Shown here one piece after another: positions 33,025-43,819 of a DNA stretch of 64,000 bases (position 1 is its first letter; the number at the start of each line of letters is the position of its first letter). The DNA comes from Ischnura elegans (taxonomy: Eukaryota; Arthropoda; Insecta; Odonata; Coenagrionidae). The DNA is taken from NCBI RefSeq assembly GCF_921293095.1, contig NC_060254.1, forward strand, positions 111,624,917 to 111,688,916. Direction: 5' to 3'. Under the pieces are notes generated by a model, which ran no database searches, was not told where the DNA came from, and saw nothing but the letters and a program-made list of their open reading frames with translations. Position numbers and translations under genes: made by a program.

Positions 33025-34605
33025 GTTTGTACATTCAGAAGCCACGGAAGAGAAACTAAGACATAGGGATAGGTGGATAGAAGTTGTCCAGCTAACAGAG
33101 TGTGAGGAAGTCATTAAAAATGGAACGACACGAGCAGAAGCATGGATGGAGAGAACAGGAACAGCACTGTGCTAAATGGAACGGTTGAAGATTCCCTATA
33201 CCTGCTTGTGAACAAGGGAAAAGTCAATGATATAGATCTCTCTCTCTCCATTCGGCAATATTCTCACTATTTTGCCACGCCAAGGAGAGGGTGAAGGTGT
33301 TCTTCGATGGTTTCGATGAAATATGCCCTACGTATAAGAATATTATCTCTTCATTCCTGGAGGACATGTTGAAAAATACGAGGGTGTCATTTGTCGTGAC
33401 CGCAAGAACAAATCAGAGTGTGGAGCTAGAGAAACGCCTCTCCACCTTCGCTCTCTCCTTTTTTCCCTTCGATAAGGAGGAACAAGTGCATTTCTTAAAC
33501 CGCCAGTGGAATTGCATGCTCAATTTCTTGTCGAAGGAGTCACGTGAGGAGAAAGTTAGATCAATCGCTGTAAAATACAAAGCCCAAGGTTATCACGAAA
33601 ATAAAATAATTTCATTGAAAAATGTAGGCGAGGGCTCAAATCAGTATGCCGATGCTTATGACTATAATTTGGAGAGGGCGGCACGCAAGATCTGATAGTG
33701 AAAGGAAAGCCCCTTATAAAGGACGAAGGCTATTTTTCTGAAATACCTCTACACGCACACATGATGGCCACCATGTACTTTGCGAATGATTTGTTCACAG
33801 ATGATTCACTGAATCTTTCTTCTCTGTACAAGAACTTTGTGGATACAAAAATCGAATTATACTGTAAGGTGTATGTAACAAAGGTGCATGTATGTGAGAG
33901 AGATAAGCGTGTGCGGTAAAGATTTGCAGCGTCCACGATAGAGATATTGAAGAAATTTTCAGTCAAGTTTTTCCTCGAGGAATCCACCGACAACCCAACC
34001 GACGAAGACATAGAATACATGCTGGAAATAGGAATTTTAGTGAAGAAAGAACTCTCGATCAAGTTTATCCATAGAACGTTTGGAGAGTTCTTCTTTTGTT
34101 ATCTACTCCTCGAGGAAGAAGGCGCAAACCTAAGGATGTGCTTTTTCAGCGGGTGCTACTGGAGGACAGATTCTCCAGGGTGAGATATTTTTGTGATGCA
34201 ATAATGTTATCAGAGAGAAGCAACGAGAATTCAGAATGCAGCGAATGAACAAGAGCAATTGATATACGTCAATCCTTGCTGCATGAGGGAAAGGAGTGTG
34301 GGATGACTTTGATTCGTAAGCTGTTTCACAATGCAATTTCGGAGTGCCGTGAGGGAATACTTCAATATCTTGTGGAAATATTCAAGGAACATCTTCCTGC
34401 TGTTATGTTTATGGATTCAAATGACAATTCAAGCACATTGCAGAATGAAAGAGGTATCGGATGCCAGAATGCCTTCGCCTTGTACCTTGCGCTCTACATT
34501 GATTCAAGAAACCTCAAGCACATACGATTCCTCCGGACTCCTCCATTACAAGCAGAAGCAAATTATCTCATCGGAGACCTAGGGAGGTATATTTCGGCAA
34601 GATGA

Positions 34606-35294
34606 CGCCGGTGGAGTGGTGCGTACGAGACAGAAGTTTGGTGGAATAAAGAATCTACTCAATGTTTTAAAACTGCTTTCCAAGGGACTACAAAAGATTA
34701 ATTAAATTTTCTATTGGCCTGAAAGAGTGGGAGCATAAGTATGTGCTCAACCATTGCCAAGTTTTAATTGTGGACTAAATTCAGTTTTTCGGTATCCAAA
34801 CCTGTTCTGCCTCGCTTCTGTTGCCTCCCAATAATACATTAAGAAGGTCGCCCTTTGAGACTCATAGTCTCTGGAATTGATTCCTTGACTTATATAATTT
34901 ATCGAAATTTCCTTCTGGTTTATCCCAGAGTTTATACCAGAAAACCGAGAATCGCCATTCCTAAGAATATTTGTTCGCGTGTGCAATCTTGTATCTCTCT
35001 ATTCTTGTATTAAGTTTCTTTTGTTACGCTTATGTCTATTGTCAACCGAGTTAATTCATTTATTTGTTTATAGTTTATTTAAATGTTCATTTAGTTTTAG
35101 AAGAAGAGATTCAGTTTTTTTCCATATTTTTTTATGACTCCTTTGTTACCCTTATTTCAATTTGTCATCGCACACATTGTAATTTAATATTATGTTCTAA
35201 AGGAGTTCAGACACTTAGAACAATAAATGAATTTATTTAATTGTTCATTTTTGTCCCAATATTTATTTATGTGTATGCATCATGCCTTTCCCAT
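34606..35294. other. no recognisable gene
   Basis: AT-rich; AATAAA-like signals occur near 34646 and 35222, which could serve the pseudogene upstream. Nothing else is supported. Confidence 0.4.
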
Positions 35295-35888
35295 GGGCTA
35301 CAACCTTGCAGCGGTTAAAAGGTTTGCACAATCCTATGACCCCTAGAGCTGCGCTGGCGGGATTAATTCTAAATTATTCCCGGTAGGGCCACCCATGCCA
35401 GAGAGATCGAAGGGTAGGAGCCAGACGAAAGGTAGCCCACGTGATGGTGTCACGTAAAAAACACTGAAGGAATGGAAGTGGAAAACCCTGCCAGCTATCT
35501 CTTCCCTGATAAGATGGATTTTGATCGAACTAGCCCCGGATGGAATCGCGGGACCCAGCCCTTAAGGGCGGGTGTCGTAGGTGGCAACGAGGTCGGCGAT
35601 GTACTCGGGGTCCTAATCATGCGAAATCCTTGCAGAGACATACCATCATCATCTTTTTCAGCATCAGCGGTGGCATTCAAGGAGGAGGGTAAGAAGACCA
35701 AGAGGATGGAGAAGAAGAAGGCATCGATGAATGTAAGGACGTGAAATGTGAGGACAATGATGAGGGCGGGTAAACTGGAAAATATAAAAAGGGAAATGCA
35801 GAAAGGGAATATAGATATCTTGGGTCTATCCGAAGTTTGGTGGAAGGGCAGTGGGGACTATTGGAGTGACGGGTACAGGGTTATATAT
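35295..35888 (+). pseudogene. RTE-like element, 5' UTR and start of endonuclease
   Basis: The GC-rich leader (GGGCCACCCATGCCAGAGAG and onward) precedes a coding trace: VRTMMRAGKLENIKREMQKG and NIDILGLSEVWWKGSGDYWS followed by DGYRVIYS. This is the start of an RTE-type AP-like endonuclease, whose E of SEVWW is catalytic. It is cut at 35888 by a GC-rich MITE end. The element presumably starts near 35295 with its untranslated region, so a 5' end is preserved here. Confidence 0.75.
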
Positions 35889-35930
35889 AGTGCCCCCCCC
35901 TGCCCCTCGCTGGGTACATCAATGTTTGCA
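35889..35930 (+). mobile_element. GC-rich family A, 3' end only
   Basis: CCCCCCCCTGCCCCTCGCTG followed by GGTACATC; it matches the right ends at 29060-29095 and 470-493. Confidence 0.5.
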
Positions 35931-36350
35931 TATGACATTCATAGTCAATGTATTTAATACGATCGCTTCTAGTTTTAACTCGATTTATTTAGCCTTTTGC
36001 GCACAGTCAAAGCTATAAGATGCCTTAGTTCATCGTAAAAATATATTTTTTAATTCTATAATCATTTTTTGTGCCCAATATCTTCACTTATTCTTCAGCG
36101 ACTTTGCAACGGATGAGTGTTAAAATATCTGAAGCGAGTATACGATATGTCGTCTGCATTCCCAACCGTGACGTCACGCTCCCTCATCCCCCCCTCACTT
36201 CCACGCCGTGCGATGTTGGCCACAGCGTTCCGCCCGAATATGGCGAAGAAATCGTAGCTGAATCTTTTGCGCCTTGTTATAATGCTACGGGCATGATTAT
36301 TTCCGCGGTATAAGGGATATATTGCTTTTAAAACTCCCGGTTGTATGACA
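35931..36350. other. insert with TGACGTCA block between RTE pieces
   Basis: Separates endonuclease and RT pieces of an RTE-like element. It holds CGTGACGTCACGCTCCC and CGCCCGAATATGGCGAAG, similar in style to the subterminal parts of the THAP elements. No TIR pair or THAP coding was found. Confidence 0.35.
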
Positions 36351-36485
36351 GTTGCACAAGTTATGGAAGTCAAAGGAGAATCGAAGTGGTCGAAGTGTGA
36401 GGCGAGGCTGCCCTCTTTCCATACAGCTTTTTAATTTTTATACTGAGGAAATTATGCGGGGGGCACGGGAGGAGCTAAGAAGTTG
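36351..36485 (+). pseudogene. RTE-like RT palm fragment
   Basis: SGRSVRRGCPLSIQLFNFYT followed by EEIMRGAREEL corresponds to the GVRQGCxLSPxLFNxYxEEI block of RTE reverse transcriptases. Only about 40 residues remain. Confidence 0.65.
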
Positions 36486-36812
36486 TTCCTCTCCACGACA
36501 TTCTTTACTGGCACCCAAAAAATACAAAATATCCTCACAGACCTCTATCCAATCATCAACACAAACCATACTACATCCAGTCTCCTCCCTTCCATCACGT
36601 ACAGACGGGCACCCTACCTGCGGAACATATTCAGATCCACCCGCTCGTCTCCCCCTTTCTCCATCCCTGCAACCGCTAAAGATGCAAATGCTGCTTCTTG
36701 TTCCACTCTTCCTACTTACCAGGGATCAACAATTCCTACTCTTCTCTCCGCTGCATATACTCCATTGAGGTGTACCGCCTATCCTATAATTTTTCCCTGC
36801 CCATTGCATTGA
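36486..36812 (+). pseudogene. possible Penelope-like fragment
   Basis: The frame starting near 36483 reads KIQNILTDLYPIINTNHTTS, SITYRRAPYLRNIFRSTRSS and later CSTLPTYQG. A YRRxPxLRxxxxxS block followed by a Cys-containing stretch resembles the linker before the GIY-YIG region of Penelope-like elements. The match is short and remembered, not computed. Confidence 0.3.
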
Positions 36813-37049
36813 AGTATGCACCACACATACATGTAACCTCCCACTCCTCTACATCGCTGAAGACTGCTACAAGAGAGGCCTGCACCAGTTTTCTCTCTCA
36901 GACTCTAGTTCTAGAAGACTGGGGAAAGGTCCGCACAATATTTGTTAGTGTCCCATTTTTTTGTGTTTTTCTATGTTTTAAAATCTAGGTAAGTATTAAA
37001 AGAAACGTGCAATTATACGAGGGGGCTGGGGAAGGATTTGCAATACATT

Positions 37050-37420
37050 TACATTTAACAACAAGAGGAACTCCGTCATTTACACGAAATTACATTCACA
37101 AATTGACGTTAAGTAGCACACACTCATTACGCTAAATAACACACTCGTTGACACATAAGAAAACACACTTACACCACACACAATTGCATAAAACTAAATA
37201 ACATACTCATTCACACTTAACTAAATCTCATTTCACGCTCAATTACACATTCTCTCCACATTAAATTTCATACCCTCATACACACTTAATTAAGATGTAT
37301 TATTCTCACTAAACCGCTTACTTCTATCACACCAAGTCACAAAGCCATTCACACCTAACTACAGATATTCAACAAACGAAATAACATAACCATATTTGCA
37401 CTTTATGACATTCAGCACAA
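37050..37420. repeat. TTCACAC-type satellite, block A
   Basis: Irregular units of roughly 20-30 bp around ACTCATTCACACTTAACTAA and similar. It is related in text to blocks B (46690-47775), C (50717-51415) and D (53315-53400). Confidence 0.6.
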
Positions 37421-37534
37421 ACTATTGATCACTCTATATTTAAAAATTTGAAAGATAAAAATGTCATTGGTACGTACACGCAAACAATAAAAATATACCA
37501 TCTTCTCAAGTTTTTATTTTCCAAAGTAGCATAT

Positions 37535-38676
37535 TGTAACGGCAGCGCTAATTATCATTTATGAGTAGCACTTGTCTCAATTCCTACCCTTTCCTTTTTG
37601 TTACTATTTGAGTGTATTTGGTATAAATGTAATTGTTTCATGTGTGCGTGTGAATAGCATTTTTTTAAATACCGCGCGAACAAGGTGAATCACGACCCGA
37701 CAGAGCGCGCTAGTGGAACCACTGCCCTCCCCTCCCTTCCCCTCTCACGAGACAGTCAGTGATGGGACACTCAACATCGGGGAGAGACAGCCAGTCATTT
37801 GAACCACTCAACATCGGAGAGAGACGGTGGAGAGGAGTCGGTCGAGCAGTCATTGAACCACTCAACATCGGAGAGAAACGGTGGAGAGGAGTCGGTCGAG
37901 CAGTCATTGAACCACCCAACATCGGAGGAGTCGGTCGAGCATTCATTTGGACCACTCAACATCGGAGATAGACGGTGGAGAGGACGGTCGAGATTGATCG
38001 AGCCACCAACGTTGGAGAGAGTCGGTGGAGCATTGGAGCCACAGGCTACTGGAGATAGAGAGAAAGCACCTTGGCAACTCCCCAGTCGTCGGCTTGGAAA
38101 ATGCAACGAGGAACCATCGCGAGCGCATGAGAAGTCTACTCGGCCACGTCACCACCTCGTGTTCCCGAATAAGGTGCAGTAATCAACCGTGTCCCCACCA
38201 CTGTCCCCGGTCGAAGCAGCGTCGAGAACGTTTCTCCCTCCTACCCCCTCTTTTCCCATTGCAAGAAAGCGCTGGAATAATTAGTGAATCTTGAATCTCA
38301 AAAGTGCAGCAGAGGACTTTTAAACCCTGCGAAAAGATTTAAATGCAGTTCATTTCAAGTTTACTTTTATGTTATCAAGTTGATTTTTGGTTTCTTCGTA
38401 TTTTGTATTTGATCCTTGATAATCCGGCCCTACTAACATTTTTTCAAGTGCTACTCCCCATATTTTTGTATGTTAAATTTAATTATTGCGATATTTGTCA
38501 ATAAATGCATTTCTTGTGTTCGCAACCCAGGAATACGTGTGGTCTTTCACCCTCAACCTCCCCTTCCAATTATCCCGTACGTTTCGCATTCCCAAAATTA
38601 CTCGTTTTTTACGTCGCCCCCGCTCTGAGGTGTTTCTTGCTCTATTTTATAACGGACGCAAAACCCGTTCGCCACA
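37535..38676 (+). repeat. 5' LTR
   Basis: 1142 bp, TGTAACGGCAGCG...CGCCACA, so it begins TG and ends CA. TATAAATG near 37622 may be the TATA box and AATAAA near 38500 the poly(A) signal. An internal minisatellite lies at 37776-38040. Short ORFs on both strands in the repeat are artefacts of it. Confidence 0.95.
37776..38040. repeat. 36-54-bp tandem repeat inside the LTR
   Basis: Six imperfect units beginning CACTCAACATCGGAGAGA and continuing CGGTGGAGAGGAGTCGGTCG. The identical array is present in the 3' LTR (44988-45252). Confidence 0.85.
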
Positions 38677-38681
38677 TGTTT

Positions 38682-38704
38682 TGGCGCTCCAACGTGTGGG
38701 GCTC
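38682..38704 (+). promoter_or_regulatory. primer binding site
   Basis: TGGCGCTCCAACGTGTGGGG begins five nucleotides after the 5' LTR, where a tRNA 3' end would pair (TGG for the CCA end). The tRNA was not identified. Confidence 0.75.
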
Positions 38705-39049
38705 GATCATGCATTTCTGCATGATCACGAATTCACCCGATTTTTCGTTTGACGAGATATTTAGTGGCACCGCAACCACGCCGTTGCCTGATCACGCATT
38801 TGACGCCGTCATTCTTGTTTGGTGGAGCGTGGCCTCTCCATACCTATTTGAGTGGAATGGGAACTTTGCTCCGCGCCACGTGTTAACTCGTCAACTCAAC
38901 ATTATATTCATTGTTTTGAGTCAGAGGCCATTTCTGTGCTCTTTTCCGCAGTTTCTATTTGTGGTCATTACCATTTATTTGCTAATTTCATGTGTGAGAC
39001 GGACGAGTAAGAAAAGAAGGAACGACGAGGATAATTAATTTTGTTTAAG
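38705..39049 (+). other. leader between PBS and gag
   Basis: Part of the retrotransposon transcript before the gag start. It is partly open in one frame (to 39038) but without recognised domains. Confidence 0.5.
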
Positions 39050-39454
39050 ATGAGTGATTCGGAGACAGCATTCACTAAATACCGTGACGCGACGACCAAA
39101 ATGCGGTCGGATGACGACTCGGAAAGCGATGAGCAGACCCCGTTTAAATCCTTGGCCAGCCATTTTCAGACGTTATCTGTTCAAGGGGAGACGAGCTCCG
39201 TGGTGAATACAACTGAAGTGGAGGACGAGACGCCTATCGTCGCCTCATCCCCGATGAATTCTCCCCCACCCGTCACTTCCCCTGATAAACTCGACAGTTT
39301 GCTCGCACTAGTCCAAAAAATGTCTGATAATTTAAGTGCAGTGGAAGGGAAAATGTCAGACAATTTGAATCATGTTCAATCTCAGATAGAAGAGAAAATG
39401 TCAGACAATTTGAATCATGTTCAATCTCAGATAGAAGAGAAAATGTCAGACAAT
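39050..39454 (+). pseudogene. gag, 5' part (135 codons)
   Basis: Starts MSDSETAFTKYRDATTK at ATG 39050. After an acidic, Ser/Pro-rich region it enters 15-residue repeats of KMSDNLNHVQSQIEE (45-bp DNA repeats), predicted to form a coiled coil. The frame is cut within a repeat by the transposon at 39455. Dropping 2509 bp (element plus one AT) puts the rest at 41964 in the same frame, for a Gag of about 603 residues. Confidence 0.85.
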
Positions 39455-39797
39455 AGGGAAGTGCACTAATTTTTTTTTATTGCTGAATTTGAAAGTTTAG
39501 CCTAAAAAAGAAACATTAGTATAGTCACTTTTATTTTCTGCATCTGGGGTATGCACTTTAAAACGTTTTGAAAGTCGGAAAATTTCATGTTGCGCTGAAA
39601 CACAGTGCCTCCATCTTGATTGAGATGTGACGTCACAAGGCAGTAGTCACCAGTGGAGTATCGCTGAATTCCGTCGCCTTCTTTAGCGCGGCGAGAGTTT
39701 CCGGGAATCGGTGGAGTTTGCTTCCTAAAAATGTCGTCTAGTACCGAAAACATGAATTCAAAATAGAATTATAAATGATTTTTTGTTCCAAATTTCA

Positions 39798-39932
39798 TCT
39801 CGACGTCGAAACAAAAGCCTGGAGAAGATATTCATTCCCGTGCCTTAAGCACAAGCTATACGGAATAAATGGTTTAAGGCTGCTCCTGACTCTTACCTAT
39901 CGATGATATTCTGTTTTGAAGATCATTTGAAG
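39798..39932 (+). pseudogene. THAP zinc-finger remnant (copy 2)
   Basis: Reads RRRNKSLEKIFIPVP, one TAA, then AQAIRNKWFKAAPDSYLSMI and FCFEDHLK in the same frame. A possible donor (AAG-GTATTG) follows. The same stop occurs in copy 1, so it was fixed before both insertions and the family moved as a non-autonomous element. The FEDH end lacks the expected Cys at its position. Confidence 0.6.
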
Positions 39933-40929
39933 GTATTGTAAGATCAAATTGATATTTATATTATAATAATTTACTTAATAGGTACCTCAGTCACATCAGA
40001 AAGTGTGTTGAGTCAAAATATAGCATCTTCCGCGTAGACCTACGTAATTTATAAACTGAAAGTAGTTTGGTTAAAGAATTATGGCGCGACTGTTTTTTTA
40101 CACGACCGGGCAAAATGCGTACTTTGCCCATGATATGTGCATATATGATAACAAACGATTTTTGTTAAAGTTAATCTTTATTTGTTGAAATTAGTACATT
40201 TATAGGTGATACAGATATAAAGGTACACGGCAGGTCGCGCGGCGTAATTTGTACTCCACTGGTGACGGGTTCACCTTGCTGATCCAAAAAATTAGCTACA
40301 ATACCTCGAACTTTGAAAACTCGCAATATAGGCAGTCAAAGTACATTGTAAGAATACACGAGACCATTATAGCCCAGAATGTACGTACAATGTCGAAATC
40401 CTTGGTTTTCAAAGATTGACGTATTTTATACGCCAGCGCGCCCGGTCTAGGGTTATCAACTTTTATTTCATCCTATTTGTTAGTTGAAATTATATTTCAG
40501 AATGGTTCTTTTAGCACTGCTACTGAGGTAAACTGGTAGGTACTGAGGTATGTACTGAGTAAGTAAACTCCCTTTGGAGTAATGTGAATTACAAGTGTTC
40601 GAGATATATGGCATTTTATATTCGCTTTGTGTTCTTATTAATTATGCCTGTACGCATATTGTTGCTTGCCGCGAGCCTTTAATGGTATGTGCTCTTGCAA
40701 GAGTGGTTTTCATTTTTAATGTGGAAGTTGGTCAGTATAAGCAAAGAAAAAATTAACATTTTAGCGCACACCAACCCTTGTAGTCATCGTATCTCTGCGT
40801 TTGTAATGACACTGCTAAAATACCTAAACGCCATAACGATGATAAAAAAATTGTCTCATGTCAATGATTGCTGCAATTATAATTAATGATAAACTTGATG
40901 CCGTATGATCACAATGAAGACAACAAAAA

Positions 40930-41030
40930 ATAATGCCATGACGCAGTCTTGAACCACGGTCCTTCGGGTGAGATCTATCCTTTGAATTGTGCACGCTACC
41001 ACTACCCCAACCGACCCATTGAGATGTGGT
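40930..41030 (-). repeat. tRNA-like SINE head inside copy 2
   Basis: Minus strand: GTTGGGGTAGTGGTAGCGTG, then CCGTGGTTCAAGACTGCG as a B-box-like motif. It is better preserved than in copy 1 (13830-14036). Confidence 0.4.
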
Positions 41031-41961
41031 GGACATTTTGAATTTATATATATAACTTGTAAAAAGAAACGCATGAAAATTAATTAATTACAGCCTAACT
41101 AACGCCCTAATTGAAAAAGATGCAGCAAGGTACGCGGTCTCCCCTTGTTAGCCTTAACGTCTCGCATTTCTATGGAGCGTCGAACCTGTCCTCCTTATTA
41201 AGTAACCATAAATACATAAAAGTTTGGTATACCATTTATAAATCGTTGGAATTTTCCTTCTCCCAACCAAGATTATATTTTCTTGAACCCATCCTGGACA
41301 GCGAACCATTGCAACAACCAGCCAGCTCGGAAATAAGGCTAACATCCCATGATTCTAGTTGCGAAGGGCGAACGTTCCGGCCGGCGTGAATACATACGCA
41401 ACGAATAAGTCTTGCAGCAAACGTCTGAAATAGGTTTATTAATTTGACTCGGTTCTTACAAAAAAAGTTTTGGCATGATAAACGGCATTGTGTCAAAATA
41501 TACCCAGCGAAAAATAAATGCCATGATGCATTTATTAAAGATTCAATGTGCTATTCGTACTACCCTTTCCAAACTTGAAGTTGACACGTAAATGAATATT
41601 AATATATTACGCAATGATGAAGTCGTTTACTCAAAAGAGAAGCAGCCACATATATATTCTGAAGATATTTTATGACAGCAAAAAACGGATACCCTCAAAT
41701 TCTGAAAATTTTCTATGCAATAATAGTGGTAGAACTAAACGGTGTAGAAGCTGCCTTCTGCTACTGCCTTGTGACGTCACGGCCAATATTCAACATGGAC
41801 ACCCGTTTTCGCGGCCTTTGAATTTTTCCATATTTCAGACGGTCATCTCGAATAAAGTATTCACTATTAGGATTTAAACTGTGGTTTTACGACATTATGT
41901 TATTCTGAACTCTAATTTTAAAAATGTGTTTGGTGCATTTGAAACACTAGTGCACTTCCCT

Positions 41962-43370
41962 ATTTGAATCATGTTCAATCTCAGATAGAAGAGAAGATGT
42001 CAGACAATTTGAATCGCGTTCAATCTCAGATAGAAGGGAAGATGATTGCGTTCCAACACGAGATTACAAATAATTTCTCTAGCCTCGCGGCCTCCCATCA
42101 GAAGAGTATTAATTTTATTAATACCAAATTGGAAGCCTTTAGCTCTGACGTTGCAAATGTACGTGCCGAGATACGACACGAAACAAAAAGAGTTCAGGAT
42201 AATTTTGAAAGCCAACTCGAAACAATGCCCCGGGCAAAAACCACAGTAATAAATTCATGCCGCAAGGAAATTTCCGATGTTCACGAAGAGGTAACGGTGA
42301 ACTTAGGACGCGAAATCGCGGATTTGAAAGGGATTATACCACGTGTTGAATGTGAAGTAGCCAAGTTGAATGGGCGCATCAACGAGTTAGGTACCGAGCG
42401 ACCCGTCCCCTTCCGGGAAACCGTGACTCCTGTCCCAATAGCTAAACCTTTTTTTAGAGAAAGGCTAACGGAACACCCCTTGGCTTTTATTAGAGATTTG
42501 GAGGACTATTTCAATTTCACTAACACTCTGCCCGAGCATCAGTCCCGTCTTGCTATTTATTTGCTGGAAGGCAAGGCAAAAATGTGGAGTGATTCGCTGG
42601 ACCCAATTCCTCCCACTTACGCCGAGTTTAAGGCAAAGTTCTTGGAGAATTATTGGGATTACGACACCAGGTATTCTTATAAAATGAAGGTGACGACTGG
42701 GAAATATCACCGCCCCAACCATGGGACCATGAAGGAATACCTCACGAGAAAGATCGCGTTAGCTAGATTAAGCGGATTCGACCTGAACGATCCCGATCTT
42801 TTAACCGCTATCATTAAGCAGTTCCCGATAAACATCCAAGATTTAATACGTTCGGCGGGTCCCGTATTCATTGAACGTTTAAGACAGCTGTTAGGTTGGT
42901 ATGACCATTCCGCAGAGAGTTTGCCCGCGTGGTCTGATCGTCATGAGCAAAAATCCAGCGTAAACTACATGTGCGAGGAACGTCCCTCCCAACGCAGAAA
43001 CTTTGCCCGAAGCGATACCAACGAGTCATTTAACATCGCGCCTCCAGAACGAGGGATTCAGAACCACGTGTTTTTTAACCCTCCCCCCTCTCATTCCCCT
43101 CCCTCCTCTTATTCCCCTCCCTCGCCAGCGTGCGAATCTCCTCACTCACGACCACATGGTCGAACAAACAGGCCCATCCCTCCATTTACCACCCCTCATT
43201 CTTCACCTCCACCTTTGCTCCCCTTTCCACCCCGTCACCCAGCACGACCCAGTGATGCCCGCCGGCCTTCGTCGACTTTAAACGAAGTAGGTTTGGAACC
43301 AAGCATTCCCGGGAACCGGACCGAGAGACGAGAGGTAGCGAACCCCAGTGGGTCCTACCTTACCAAGTAG
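41962..43370 (+). pseudogene. gag, 3' part (468 codons)
   Basis: Resumes the coiled-coil repeats, then a long helical region and the capsid core: EHPLAFIRDLEDYFNFTNTL, LAIYLLEGKAKMWSDSL, FKAKFLENYW and MKEYLTRKIALARLSGFDL, the Ty3/Gypsy retrotransposon gag domain. No zinc knuckle follows. The tail is instead Pro/Ser-rich (FFNPPPSHSPPSSYSPPSP), then Arg-rich. It ends at TAG 43368-43370 and overlaps the protease frame. Confidence 0.85.
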
Positions 43371-43390
43371 TAGGGAATGATCCGCATGAT

Positions 43391-43816
43391 TTGTTGCACG
43401 AAGAAGTATTCGCACGACCCGAACTATTAACCCCCCAAGTGAAGGTAAATTATCAAGGCACAATCCTAGACGTGCTAATTGACACAGGAAGTGCAATCTC
43501 AGTCGTATCATATGACATGTGCGAAACCTTATTATCCCGTGATCACACTCTCCCAGTATTTCCTATTAGAAGATCCCAAATCCTTTGTGCGAACAACAAA
43601 AAATCTAAGCCCATTACGAAACAGATATTGTTAACATGTCGTGTCCATGAAATGGAATTGTCGGTTACTTGTCTTGTAGTCCCAGACCTTATTGTTCCTG
43701 TCATTTTTGGTATGGACGTTATATCCAGGTACCGTATAATTCTTGATTTCTCGAAAGGGATATTTAATTTTGTATGTCATGAAGCCCCCCCAGATCCCCC
43801 GGAAACGAAGGGATAG
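43391..43816 (+). pseudogene. retroviral-type aspartic protease
   Basis: VLIDTGSAISVVSYDMC carries the DTGS active site; VVPDLIVPVIFGMDVISRYR is the ILGxD-type C-terminal motif. The frame is -1 relative to gag and open across the gag stop, so expression by -1 frameshifting is likely (inference). A shift in C runs near 43785-43805 separates it from RT. Confidence 0.85.
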
Positions 43817-43819
43817 CGA

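Larger units (their letters stand above)
30403..34605 (+). pseudogene. ankyrin-NACHT (NLR-like) protein, broken
   Basis: A long coding trace, mostly in one frame, begins at ATG 30413 just after an acceptor-like GTTAACTTTCAG. Ankyrin-like parts: TTLLMRAAQEGA with VQLLLLCGVDV, HPTVVEILLQ, FHELVRNGDIIEVEKKL. A helical middle region follows (31283-31920). A P-loop-like CQLLADEPGTG lies at 32749-32781, with Ile in place of the essential Lys. Walker B is KVFFDGFDEI (33291-33320), followed by VSFVVTARTNQ and helical parts to 34605. In-frame stops at 30611 and 31247, a T-run frameshift at 31930 and an inverted duplication after the P-loop disable it. NACHT-ankyrin proteins are signalling ATPases often linked to immunity. 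The exact family is not assigned. Confidence 0.6.
39455..41961 (+). mobile_element. THAP-carrying TIR transposon, copy 2 (in gag)
   Basis: 2507 bp, inverted relative to 12883-15397 and nearly identical to it. Ends AGGGAAGTGCACTA and TAGTGCACTTCCCT, flanked by AT on both sides. Because the target is a tandem repeat whose other units read GACAATTTGAATC, the empty site can be inferred and a 2-bp AT duplication follows. TGACGTCACAAGGCAGTAG lies inside both ends. There is no transposase-length ORF. The THAP remnant reads inward from the left end. Confidence 0.9.

Noticed and set aside
32737-33114. 125-codon minus-strand ORF with a coherent protein
   Set aside because: It is the inverted copy of part of the plus-strand ankyrin/NACHT trace (32075-32310), not a separate gene.
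37710-38182. Several overlapping ORFs on both strands (70-127 codons), repeated at 44922-45394
   Set aside because: They are produced by the minisatellite in the two LTRs; identical in both because the LTRs are identical. No protein-like features.
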